A DNA stretch of 10,776 bases, from the NCBI GenBank assembly GCA_964506325.1, contig CAZDLO010000114.1, positions 1 through 10,776 of the forward strand. The letters are read 5' to 3'. Position numbers and translations under genes: made by a program. The DNA is from CAINVV01 sp964506325. GTDB taxonomy: Bacteria; Bacteroidota; Bacteroidia; Bacteroidales; Prolixibacteraceae. Shown here in pieces: positions 1 through 6,852 of the stretch (positions are counted from its first letter, which is position 1; every line of letters begins with the position of its first letter). Under the pieces are notes generated by a model. The model saw nothing but the letters and a program-made list of their open reading frames with translations, did not search any database and was not told where the DNA came from.

Positions 1-58
1 AATTGAAATTACGAAGCACAAACCTGAATCTTCAACTATTTAATATCAAAAAAATAAA

Positions 59-66
59 TATCTTTG
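59..66 (+). promoter_or_regulatory. Bacteroidota-type -7 promoter element for secDF
   Basis: TATCTTTG is an exact match to the Bacteroidota housekeeping sigma factor -7 consensus TAnnTTTG. It lies 64 bases before the secDF start. The matching -33 TTTG box is not clear; TTTA at 39-42 is the nearest candidate. The leader that follows is A/T-rich and has no Shine-Dalgarno sequence, as is usual in this phylum. The 130 bases before secDF hold no gene that I can support. Confidence 0.6.
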
Positions 67-130
67 CGCACTATGTTTTTTTAGGATTAGGAAGTTAACA
101 AAGATTAGAAAATAAAAAACCGAATTTCCA

Positions 131-3100
131 ATGCAGAATAAAGGATTGATCAGGCTAATAGCCATTTTGATAGGTCTGGTTTGTTTTTATCAGCTCTACT
201 TTACTTACAATGCTTACAAGGTTGAAGGTGACGCAGTCGAGTATGGTATCAGCAAAGCCAAAAAGGAAAATCCAGGCGCTACACAGGTTGATCTTGAGCT
301 TTTAGCCAAGAAAAGTGAGAACATGTATCTCGACTCTATCCAGAACCAGCCGGTATACAATTTCCTTGGTTTGAAAAAATACACCTTCAAAGAGGTAAAA
401 GAATTCCAGCTGCCGCTGGGTCTCGACCTTAAAGGCGGTATGAACGTTACCCTCGAGGTATCTGTTGTTGACCTTATCAATGCGCTTTCAGGGTACAGTG
501 CGGACTCTACGTTCAATGCTGCCGTCCGGATGGCGCTCCTGAAGCAGAGAGACAGCCAGGAAGATTTCGTCACCCTGTTTGGAAAATCTTTCGAGCAGAT
601 TGACCCGAATGCCAAGCTGGCAGCCATATTCAATACCCTTGATTTAAGGGACCAGGTTAGCTACAACTCTACCAACGACCAGGTATTGTCCGTCATCCGC
701 AAAGAGACTGATGCTGCCATCGATAACTCATTCCAGATCCTGAGAACCCGTATCGACCGTTTCGGTGTTGCCCAGCCCAATATTCAGCAGCTTCAGACCA
801 AAGGTCGTATCCTGGTTGAGCTTCCCGGAATCAAGGATGCCAACCGTGTCCGTAAACTGCTCCAGGGAACTGCCAACCTCGAATTCTGGGAAACCTACGA
901 AAACAATGAGGTATACCCTTACCTTCTGGAAGCCAACAAAAGATTACGCGAAGTTAAAGCCTTTCAGGCGGTGGCTCCGGTTGCCGCTCCCGTTGCTGCT
1001 GCAATTGACACAACGAAGGCCAACAGCCTGGTGAGTGAGATCAAAAAGCAGGAAAAAGATTCCCTGGCAGCTGGTTCGGCTGAAGACATCGCGAAAAACT
1101 TTCCGCTGTTTTCTGTATTGAATCCCAACACCTCCCGTGACGGACAGATCGCCCGCGGACCTGTTGTTGGTTTTGCCCACATAAAAGATTCATCTACGGT
1201 GAACCAATACCTGAAGATGCAACAGATCAAGTCAGTCTTCCCCCGCACAATGATTTTCAGGTGGTCGGCCAAGCCCATGTCTGCTGACGGAAATTTCTAC
1301 CAGCTGATTGCTATCAAAGTTTCCAGCAGGGACGGTCGTGCACCGCTTGACGGAGGCGCAGTTACTGAAGCCCGCCAGGATTTTGGCCAGAACAAGGCCA
1401 GCAGCGTGGTCGACATGACCATGAACGCTGAAGGGGCAAAGGTTTGGCAACGGATGACCCGCGAAAATGTGGGTAAGAGTGTTGCTGTTGTCCTCGACGA
1501 CTATGTTCAGTCTTTCCCGACCGTTCAGGGTGAAATACCCAACGGCCGTACAGAAATATCAGGCCAGTTTACCATTGATGAGGCGAAGGACTTGGCCAAC
1601 ATGCTTAAATCCGGTAAGATGCCTGCTCCCGCACGCATTGCACAGGAAGAAATTGTCGGACCTACGCTCGGAAAAGAATCGATCCAGAGCGGTATGTATT
1701 CGTTCCTGATTGCCTTCATGCTGGTTCTTGCTTACATGTTGTTCTTCTACAGCAAAAAGGCCGGATTGGCAGCCAACATTGCACTCCTTGTCAACCTCTT
1801 CTTCCTGATCGGGGTTCTCGCCTCGCTCGGAGCCGTCCTTACCCTGCCGGGTATCGCGGGTATTGTCCTTACGATGGGTATGGCGGTGGATGCCAACGTG
1901 CTTATCAATGAAAGGGTCGAAGAGGAGGTTCGCGCTGGCAAAGGTTTGCGCCTTGCTATAAAGGACGGATACAACCTGGCCTATTCAGCCATTATCGACG
2001 GACAGATCACCACATTGCTTACCGGTATCGTTCTGTATGTATTTGGTTCAGGACCGATCCAGGGTTTTGCCACTACGCTGATCATCGGTATCATAACTTC
2101 ACTTTTCACATCGATCTTCATCTCCCGCTTCATCCTGGAAAGATGGCTGGATACCAACAAGAATATCACATTCGTCTCCAAGATTTCGGGAGAGTGGCTG
2201 CGCCATGTAAATTTGCCATTCATTCAGAAAAGGAAAATCTTCTATGTCATTTCAAGTATCCTGATATCCGTCTCCATCCTTTCAGTGGTTTTCAAAGGGA
2301 TGAACTACTCCATCGACTTCAAGGGAGGCCGCACCTATGTTGTGAGGCTCCACCAGGACGTTATGGTTGAGGATGTTTCAAAAGCACTGGCATCAGAATT
2401 TGGAAATGCGCCGGAGGTAAAAACATTCGGAACCAACAACCAGGTCAGGATCACAACTGATTACCGTATTGAAGAAAACACGGAAAGTGTGGACAGCGAA
2501 GTTGAGGCAAAACTTTACAAAGGAATGAAGCCTTATCTGGATGCCGATGTCACGATGGAAAAATTCCTTCAGGATTACCGGATCAGTTCACAGAAAGTAG
2601 GTCCGACCATCTCTGACGACATCAAGAAGGATGCAGTATTGTCAGTAATTTTCGCATTGCTGATCATCTTCCTATACATTGCTGTCCGATTCAGGAACTG
2701 GCAGTTCGGCGTGGGAGCCCTTGTCTCTCTGGCGCACGACGTAGTCATCGTAATTGGTCTCTATTCTCTGCTGGACGGTTTGCTGTCCTTCTCACTGGCA
2801 GTGGATATGTCATTTATTGCAGCAGTTCTAACGATTATAGGTTATTCCATCAACGATACAGTGATTGTATTCGACCGTATCCGTGAATATGTGCACCTTC
2901 ATCCGAAGCAGGATGCAGAAAAAACTTTCAACGACGCTATGAACAGCACGCTCCGCCGTACCTTCAGTACCTCACTGACTGTATTGGTCGTATTGTTCGC
3001 CATATTCCTCTTTGGGGGAACCTCCATCAAAGGGTTTGTATTTGCCCTTTTGTTTGGTATCCTCTTCGGAACTTATTCCTCAGTTTTCGTGGCAACACCG

Positions 3101-3154
3101 ATTGCTTACGATACACTGCTCAGGGCTAAGAAAAAGGGGGATGAAAAAAAATAG
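131..3154 (+). CDS. secDF: SecDF fusion protein, Sec translocon accessory subunit
   Basis: SecD and SecF are membrane partners of SecYEG that use the proton gradient to pull exported proteins out on the periplasmic side; here they form one 1007-residue chain, the usual Bacteroidota arrangement. The SecD half has a first membrane helix at about residues 7-26, the conserved GLDLKGG at 97-103, a large periplasmic P1 region, then a five-helix block with GMAVDANVLINER at 583-595, where D587 is the conserved membrane acid. The SecF half restarts with a helix near 700-720, has DFKGG at 729-733, and ends with a second helix block containing GYSINDTVIVFDR at 904-916. An Ala/Pro-rich stretch at about 278-292 interrupts P1 and looks like a flexible lineage-specific insertion. 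The ATG at 131 sits directly before the first helix. A promoter lies upstream and a strong terminator 18 bases downstream, so the gene looks monocistronic. Confidence 0.97.
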   Translation: MQNKGLIRLIAILIGLVCFYQLYFTYNAYKVEGDAVEYGISKAKKENPGATQVDLELLAKKSENMYLDSIQNQPVYNFLGLKKYTFKEVKEFQLPLGLDLKGGMNVTLEVSVVDLINALSGYSADSTFNAAVRMALLKQRDSQEDFVTLFGKSFEQIDPNAKLAAIFNTLDLRDQVSYNSTNDQVLSVIRKETDAAIDNSFQILRTRIDRFGVAQPNIQQLQTKGRILVELPGIKDANRVRKLLQGTANLEFWETYENNEVYPYLLEANKRLREVKAFQAVAPVAAPVAAAIDTTKANSLVSEIKKQEKDSLAAGSAEDIAKNFPLFSVLNPNTSRDGQIARGPVVGFAHIKDSSTVNQYLKMQQIKSVFPRTMIFRWSAKPMSADGNFYQLIAIKVSSRDGRAPLDGGAVTEARQDFGQNKASSVVDMTMNAEGAKVWQRMTRENVGKSVAVVLDDYVQSFPTVQGEIPNGRTEISGQFTIDEAKDLANMLKSGKMPAPARIAQEEIVGPTLGKESIQSGMYSFLIAFMLVLAYMLFFYSKKAGLAANIALLVNLFFLIGVLASLGAVLTLPGIAGIVLTMGMAVDANVLINERVEEEVRAGKGLRLAIKDGYNLAYSAIIDGQITTLLTGIVLYVFGSGPIQGFATTLIIGIITSLFTSIFISRFILERWLDTNKNITFVSKISGEWLRHVNLPFIQKRKIFYVISSILISVSILSVVFKGMNYSIDFKGGRTYVVRLHQDVMVEDVSKALASEFGNAPEVKTFGTNNQVRITTDYRIEENTESVDSEVEAKLYKGMKPYLDADVTMEKFLQDYRISSQKVGPTISDDIKKDAVLSVIFALLIIFLYIAVRFRNWQFGVGALVSLAHDVVIVIGLYSLLDGLLSFSLAVDMSFIAAVLTIIGYSINDTVIVFDRIREYVHLHPKQDAEKTFNDAMNSTLRRTFSTSLTVLVVLFAIFLFGGTSIKGFVFALLFGILFGTYSSVFVATPIAYDTLLRAKKKGDEKK

Positions 3155-3172
3155 CGATTGCTCAAACTCTGT

Positions 3173-3205
3173 AAAAAGCCCGGAACAAAAAATTCCGGGC
3201 TTTTT
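3173..3205 (+). terminator. Rho-independent terminator after secDF
   Basis: A perfect 13-bp stem (3173-3185 paired with 3193-3205) with a GC-rich core GCCCGG/CCGGGC encloses a 7-base A-rich loop. The 3' arm ends in five T residues, followed by ATTTA. The 5' arm starts with five A residues, so the structure could also act on the reverse strand, but no convergent gene is present. It separates secDF from the tatA-lolD unit. Confidence 0.92.
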
Positions 3206-3251
3206 ATTTAGCTATTGCAAGCGAAAGGGGAATCAATTTTGAGAGGATTGT

Positions 3252-3259
3252 TATCTTTG
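3252..3259 (+). promoter_or_regulatory. Bacteroidota-type -7 promoter element for tatA-lolD
   Basis: TATCTTTG is an exact TAnnTTTG match and is identical, including the following C, to the element before secDF. It lies only 18 bases before the tatA start, so the transcript leader would be very short, roughly 10 bases. No clear -33 TTTG is visible at the usual distance; the TTTTG at 3237-3241 is too close. Its place just after the secDF terminator supports a new transcription start here. Confidence 0.65.
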
Positions 3260-3276
3260 CAAAAAAGTGCATTGTT

Positions 3277-3543
3277 ATGGCCTATGTTTTACTCTTTTTC
3301 AGTGGCGGAGAAATCCTTGTGATCGTGTTGTTCGTGCTTCTTTTGTTTGGGGCAGATGCCATCCCAGGTATTGCCCGGACCATTGGGAAAGTGATGAGCG
3401 AGTTTCACAAAGCTACCGATGACATCAAGCGCGAGATCACAGACCATACTTCAGATATTAAAAATGAGATCACCAATCTCAAGGATCAGGCAGACAAAAA
3501 GGGTGGTGATTTCACTCGTCAGATTGACGAGGAGTTAAAGTAG
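3277..3543 (+). CDS. tatA: Twin-arginine translocase subunit, TatA/TatE family
   Basis: TatA subunits assemble with TatC and form the path by which folded proteins with a twin-arginine signal cross the inner membrane. This 88-residue protein has the family layout: a short N-terminus with a polar residue (E12) at the head of the single membrane helix (about 12-24), the FG hinge at 24-25, then the amphipathic helix IPGIARTIGKVMSEFHKA (29-46). The tail is charged and carries a repeat: DIKREIT at 49-55 returns as DIKNEIT at 60-66, an 11-residue period that fits an extended amphipathic helix. The length is normal for TatA. TatB is unlikely because the tail is short. No tatC is in the window. The stop codon lies 4 bases before lolD, which indicates co-transcription from the promoter at 3252. 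Confidence 0.88.
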   Translation: MAYVLLFFSGGEILVIVLFVLLLFGADAIPGIARTIGKVMSEFHKATDDIKREITDHTSDIKNEITNLKDQADKKGGDFTRQIDEELK

Positions 3544-3547
3544 CCCC

Positions 3548-4216
3548 ATGCTTGAAGCCAGCCTGATTACTAAGTCCTACGGGAATCTGCAGGTTCTGAA
3601 AGGTGTTTCACTGAAAATCGAAACACATGAGATTGTCTCTGTTGTGGGGGCAAGCGGTGCAGGAAAGACAACCCTCCTTCAGATACTTGGATCATTGATT
3701 CAACCCGATTCCGGAAAGGTGTTGATCCAAGGCAGTGATCTTTTTTCACTGGGTGAAAAGGAGCTTTCTCGTTTCCGGAACAGGCAGATTGGTTTCGTTT
3801 TTCAGTTTCACCACCTGCTGCCTGAATTTTCAGCCTTTGAGAATGTTTGCATACCTGGATATATTGCAGGGACAAGGAAGACAGAGGTGGAAAATCGTGC
3901 GCATGAGCTTCTCCGGTTGCTTGACCTTCAGCCACGTGAGCAACACAAGCCTTCTCAGCTTTCAGGCGGAGAGAAGCAGCGGGTAGCTATTGCCAGGGCC
4001 CTGATCAATAATCCCTCCGTGATCCTGGCAGATGAGCCGTCCGGAAACCTGGATTCCCAAAATCAGGAAGAATTGTACCGGTTGTTTTTCTCCCTGCGTG
4101 AGAAATTTGGCCATACCTTCGTGATCGTTACGCACGATGATCATTTTGCCGGCATGACCGACAGGATGATAAGGTTACAGGACGGTTGCATACAAAACAG
4201 GGAAGAAACTGTTTAG
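3548..4216 (+). CDS. lolD: LolD-type lipoprotein-releasing ABC transporter ATPase
   Basis: LolD is the cytoplasmic ATPase that drives the LolCDE (or LolDF) complex, which pulls outer-membrane lipoproteins out of the inner membrane. All nucleotide-binding motifs are intact in 222 residues: Walker A GASGAGKTT at 34-42, Q-loop glutamine Q86, signature LSGGEKQR at 138-145, Walker B VILADEP at 158-164 with catalytic E163, D-loop GNLD at 166-169, and switch histidine H196. The stretch FHHLLPEFSAFENV at 87-100 is close to the corresponding segment of proteobacterial LolD, which favours LolD over the related MacB and FtsE ATPases. The membrane partners (LolC/E or a fusion) are not nearby, so the substrate is inferred from sequence alone. 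It follows tatA by 4 bases and probably shares its transcript. Confidence 0.87.
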   Translation: MLEASLITKSYGNLQVLKGVSLKIETHEIVSVVGASGAGKTTLLQILGSLIQPDSGKVLIQGSDLFSLGEKELSRFRNRQIGFVFQFHHLLPEFSAFENVCIPGYIAGTRKTEVENRAHELLRLLDLQPREQHKPSQLSGGEKQRVAIARALINNPSVILADEPSGNLDSQNQEELYRLFFSLREKFGHTFVIVTHDDHFAGMTDRMIRLQDGCIQNREETV

Positions 4217-4300
4217 TATGTTGGTCTCCTGATCCGGAGGAACAGCACGAAGGCGCGGTAATTCCTGGTATTTAGAAGTTGTCAGTCAAAAAAATCTCCA

Positions 4301-5014
4301 ATGGGCAATACCTGGTTTCAATTCAAACAATTTCATCTTACCCAGGAAAAATCTGCATTAAAGGTTGGCACTGATGGTGTCTTGCTTGGTGCATGGTGCA
4401 GTGTTGACGGCATTCAGCGGATACTCGATGTCGGGACAGGGACCGGGCTTATTGCCCTTATGCTCGCACAGCGATCAGAAGCCGAAATTCATGCCATAGA
4501 TATCAGCGGGGATGCTTCGTTGGATGCGGGGTTAAATTTCGGGAAGTCACCCTGGACAGGGAGATTGTCTCTTTTTACAGCAGATTTCAACCTTTTTTCA
4601 GCCGAACCGGACGGGCAGTATGACCTGGTAGTCTGCAATCCTCCCTTTTTTAAGAAATCAATGTTATCTGCCAGTGCAGCCTCCTCCATGGCCAGGCATG
4701 ATGTGACGCTGACCTTTCTGCAACTGATAAAGGGAGCAAAAAGGATGCTTTCGGATTCAGGACGGCTGGCGGTGATTGTGCCGGCTGAAGCATTCGACGA
4801 TTTTCGCGAATCCGCCCGCCTGGAGGGTTTCTACCTTAGCAGGAAAACAACGGTAATTCCAAAGTCAGACAGGCCTGCAAAAAGAATCCTCCTCGAATTC
4901 TCCCTAAATCCTTGTTATCCGGAAATACGTGAACTTGTTATCCTCAAAGGGGAAAAACTCTTTTCGGATGATTTTATGGCTTTAACCCGGGAATTTTATC
5001 TGAATTTTGAGTAA
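4301..5014 (+). CDS. trmN6: tRNA1(Val) (adenine(37)-N6)-methyltransferase
   Basis: Enzymes of the YfiC/TrmN6 family transfer a methyl group from S-adenosylmethionine to N6 of A37, next to the anticodon, in tRNA1(Val). The 237-residue protein opens with the family-typical lead-in FKQFHLTQEKSALKVGTDGVLLGAW (split over 8-32). Motif I for S-adenosylmethionine binding follows as DVGTGTG (43-49), then an acidic motif II residue (D67) and the catalytic NPPFF (113-117), the NPPY-type motif of adenine N6-methyltransferases. The length fits the family. The 84 bases after lolD carry no clear terminator or promoter, so the gene may be transcribed by read-through. A broader N6-adenine methyltransferase role cannot be excluded, but the VGTDGVLLG segment together with NPPFF is distinctive. 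Confidence 0.9.
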   Translation: MGNTWFQFKQFHLTQEKSALKVGTDGVLLGAWCSVDGIQRILDVGTGTGLIALMLAQRSEAEIHAIDISGDASLDAGLNFGKSPWTGRLSLFTADFNLFSAEPDGQYDLVVCNPPFFKKSMLSASAASSMARHDVTLTFLQLIKGAKRMLSDSGRLAVIVPAEAFDDFRESARLEGFYLSRKTTVIPKSDRPAKRILLEFSLNPCYPEIRELVILKGEKLFSDDFMALTREFYLNFE

Positions 5015-5106
5015 CCCTAAATCTGTTCTTTTTCGTATACTTAACAGTCAGAACCTATTTTTTTTGTAGTTTAGTCCAATACAATTCAATTTCATCAGAT
5101 TATCAT

Positions 5107-5526
5107 ATGGAAATGTTCGCAACTTTTGCCAAAGTAAATATCTGGGCAGTAGTACTGGCCGGGGTTTCTTACCTGATCGTGGGCGCGCTTTGGTATTCAC
5201 CCCTGCTGTTCGGAAAGCAATGGATTCAACTGAACGGTTTTACTGATGAAGATTTCAAGACCAACAAGCCAATGTGGATGATTACACTGCTATCCTTTCT
5301 TTCCGCCACAGTGTCTGCCTTTGTTATATCCTGGATCCTCGGTGTGAATTCAAGTGCAACTTTTGGAGCCATCATCGGGGCCGGCATTGCATTTTTCTGG
5401 ATAACTATGTCCAAGCTTACCAATGTTTTATTTGAGAATCAGCCGGTTAAGCTATTTTTGATTCATGCGGGTTTTGATCTTGTCGCCTTCATGGTGATGG
5501 GAGCTATTGTAGGTCACTGGAGGTAG
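5107..5526 (+). CDS. DUF1761 family four-helix membrane protein
   Basis: This 139-residue integral membrane protein matches the DUF1761 family, whose function is unknown. It has four predicted membrane helices at about 11-30, 56-77, 83-103 and 116-136. The hallmark LWYSPLLFGKQW at 28-39 closes the first helix and is followed by a short polar loop containing FTDEDF. A second family-like stretch, HAGFDLVAFMVMGAIVG, forms the last helix. The start at 5107 is the first ATG; an ATG two codons later is an alternative that changes little. The 92 bases upstream are A/T-rich with a run of eight T residues but hold no exact TAnnTTTG element. Neighbouring genes give no hint of its role. Confidence 0.85.
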   Translation: MEMFATFAKVNIWAVVLAGVSYLIVGALWYSPLLFGKQWIQLNGFTDEDFKTNKPMWMITLLSFLSATVSAFVISWILGVNSSATFGAIIGAGIAFFWITMSKLTNVLFENQPVKLFLIHAGFDLVAFMVMGAIVGHWR

Positions 5527-5553
5527 CAGGATTCCATTCAAACGTATGTTCCT

Positions 5554-5571
5554 GACCTGGTTTGCCAGGTT
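5554..5571 (+). other. Short hairpin between the DUF1761 gene and lnb
   Basis: ACCTGG (5555-5560) pairs perfectly with CCAGGT (5565-5570) across a TTTG loop, and a G-T pair at 5554/5571 extends the stem to seven. No T tract follows, so it is not a normal intrinsic terminator. A second small inverted repeat, GAATC-CC-GATTC, lies at 5581-5592. Together they fill much of the 85-base gap before lnb and could affect RNA stability or expression of the next gene. Confidence 0.4.
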
Positions 5572-5611
5572 CCCGGACTTGAATCCCGATTCGAATTAGA
5601 GAAACGCACTG

Positions 5612-6790
5612 ATGAGAAAATTTGCATTACTGTTACTGGTTTTATTTTCCATTTCTCCAATAGTTAAAGCTCAGCCTTTATCCCCTGCTGCAAAAATCAG
5701 TTTGCTGATATGTGCGCCGGGTGATGAAATCTATTCTTATTTTGGGCATGCTGCTATCCGTGTCTTCGACCCTGTTTTTGAAAAGGATATTGTATTCAAC
5801 TATGGGGTCTTTGATTTCATGGCTCCCCATTTTTACTGGCGTTTTGCCAAAGGCGAAACAGATTACCAGCTTGCCGCCTACAGGATGGTTTCATTTATGC
5901 GGGAGTACCAGGAGGATCACCGCAAAGTAACTGAGTATGAACTGCTGCTGACATCTTCAGAAAAATCTGCTCTTTATGCGGCGCTTGTCGAAAACAACAA
6001 ACCAGAGAACCGGTTTTACCGCTATTCGCATTTTGAAGACAACTGTTCCACAAGAATACGGGACCAGGTTGAAAAAGCTGTTGGGGGGAAAATTAATTAC
6101 GACCAATCAGGTGATGAAACACTTTCCTTCAGAAACCTGATCGACCGGTATATCCAGGAGAACAGCTGGGGCGGACTGGGGATAAAACTGGCTTTGGGCC
6201 TGCCAACGGATCGTATCTCCACCTTTTCAGAAAAGATGTTTTTGCCCGACTACCTTGGGAACGATTTGGTCAATGCTTCAGTTGTGCGGGAGGGCGCCTC
6301 CGTACCAATCCTGTCGACTGCGAAAGTGCTATTTGATGCTCCTCCTGTTATTCATGAATTTTCAATCACTTCCCCGGCAGTTGTAATTTTACTAATTTTC
6401 CTCCTGGTGCTGGGATTGACACTCCTGGAAAGAAAAAAGGGGAAAAGGTTTATATGGCTCGATATCACTGTCTTTTCTGTTTTCGGAATTGCCAGTTTGA
6501 TCCTCTGTTTCACAACCTTCATTTCTGTAATGCCTTCCACAAAATGGAACCTGAACCTTGTTTGGGCATTTCCGGCGCACCTGGTACTGGCTGTTCTGTG
6601 GTTTTTTCCTCGTTGGCGCGTGAAATTGGTGTGGTACAACAAAATGACATCCATAGTTTTGATACTTTTTCTTGCTGCCATGTATTTTTTGCCGCAATCT
6701 TTTCACTGGCTGGTAGTACCTTTGTGCCTGATATTGCTGGTGAGGACTGGCACTGCGATTTCCTATGCAAGGCAGTCCCCCGGTATGTAA
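5612..6790 (+). CDS. lnb: Lnb-like lipoprotein N-acyltransferase (former DUF4105)
   Basis: The protein has the architecture of Lnb, the Bacteroides enzyme that adds the third acyl chain to the N-terminal cysteine of lipoproteins in place of Lnt. It has 392 residues. A signal peptide (1-20) ends in VKA before Q21. The periplasmic domain, about 25-250, carries the conserved SYFGHAAIRVFDP (42-54), FNYGVFDF (62-69) and EDNCSTRIRD (142-151). H46 and C145 are the obvious catalytic candidates for a thiol acyl-enzyme mechanism. Five membrane helices follow at about 254-272, 280-302, 314-332, 345-360 and 365-378, the five-helix tail typical of Lnb. The start at 5612 gives a complete signal peptide (MRK, then a hydrophobic run). 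Its presence near lolD is consistent with lipoprotein maturation. Family members may differ in substrate, so the enzymatic activity is inferred by homology. Confidence 0.8.
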   Translation: MRKFALLLLVLFSISPIVKAQPLSPAAKISLLICAPGDEIYSYFGHAAIRVFDPVFEKDIVFNYGVFDFMAPHFYWRFAKGETDYQLAAYRMVSFMREYQEDHRKVTEYELLLTSSEKSALYAALVENNKPENRFYRYSHFEDNCSTRIRDQVEKAVGGKINYDQSGDETLSFRNLIDRYIQENSWGGLGIKLALGLPTDRISTFSEKMFLPDYLGNDLVNASVVREGASVPILSTAKVLFDAPPVIHEFSITSPAVVILLIFLLVLGLTLLERKKGKRFIWLDITVFSVFGIASLILCFTTFISVMPSTKWNLNLVWAFPAHLVLAVLWFFPRWRVKLVWYNKMTSIVLILFLAAMYFLPQSFHWLVVPLCLILLVRTGTAISYARQSPGM

Positions 6791-6852
6791 TACACGCTAA
6801 ACCAATTGCACATATTTCTTAAATTTACCTGAACAACAAATAAACGCTACCA

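Noticed and set aside
1..130. A truncated gene or RNA at the left edge
   Set aside because: The stretch is A/T-rich, has stops in all frames and shows no recognisable coding or structured RNA signal beyond the promoter element.
4217..4300. Possible terminator after lolD (CTCC/GGAG inverted repeat near 4223-4240)
   Set aside because: The stem is only four to five pairs, includes a wobble, and is not followed by a T tract.
5056..5074. Possible promoter before the DUF1761 gene (T-run and TAGTTTAG)
   Set aside because: TAGTTTAG differs from TAnnTTTG at a key position, and the T-run with its TTTG directly abuts it instead of lying about 19 bases upstream.
5571..5600. Sequence resembling a tRNA T-arm (TTCGAAT-like loop) on either strand
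   Set aside because: The stem bases around the loop do not pair properly, and no anticodon arm, D-arm or acceptor stem can be built from the surrounding 85 bases.
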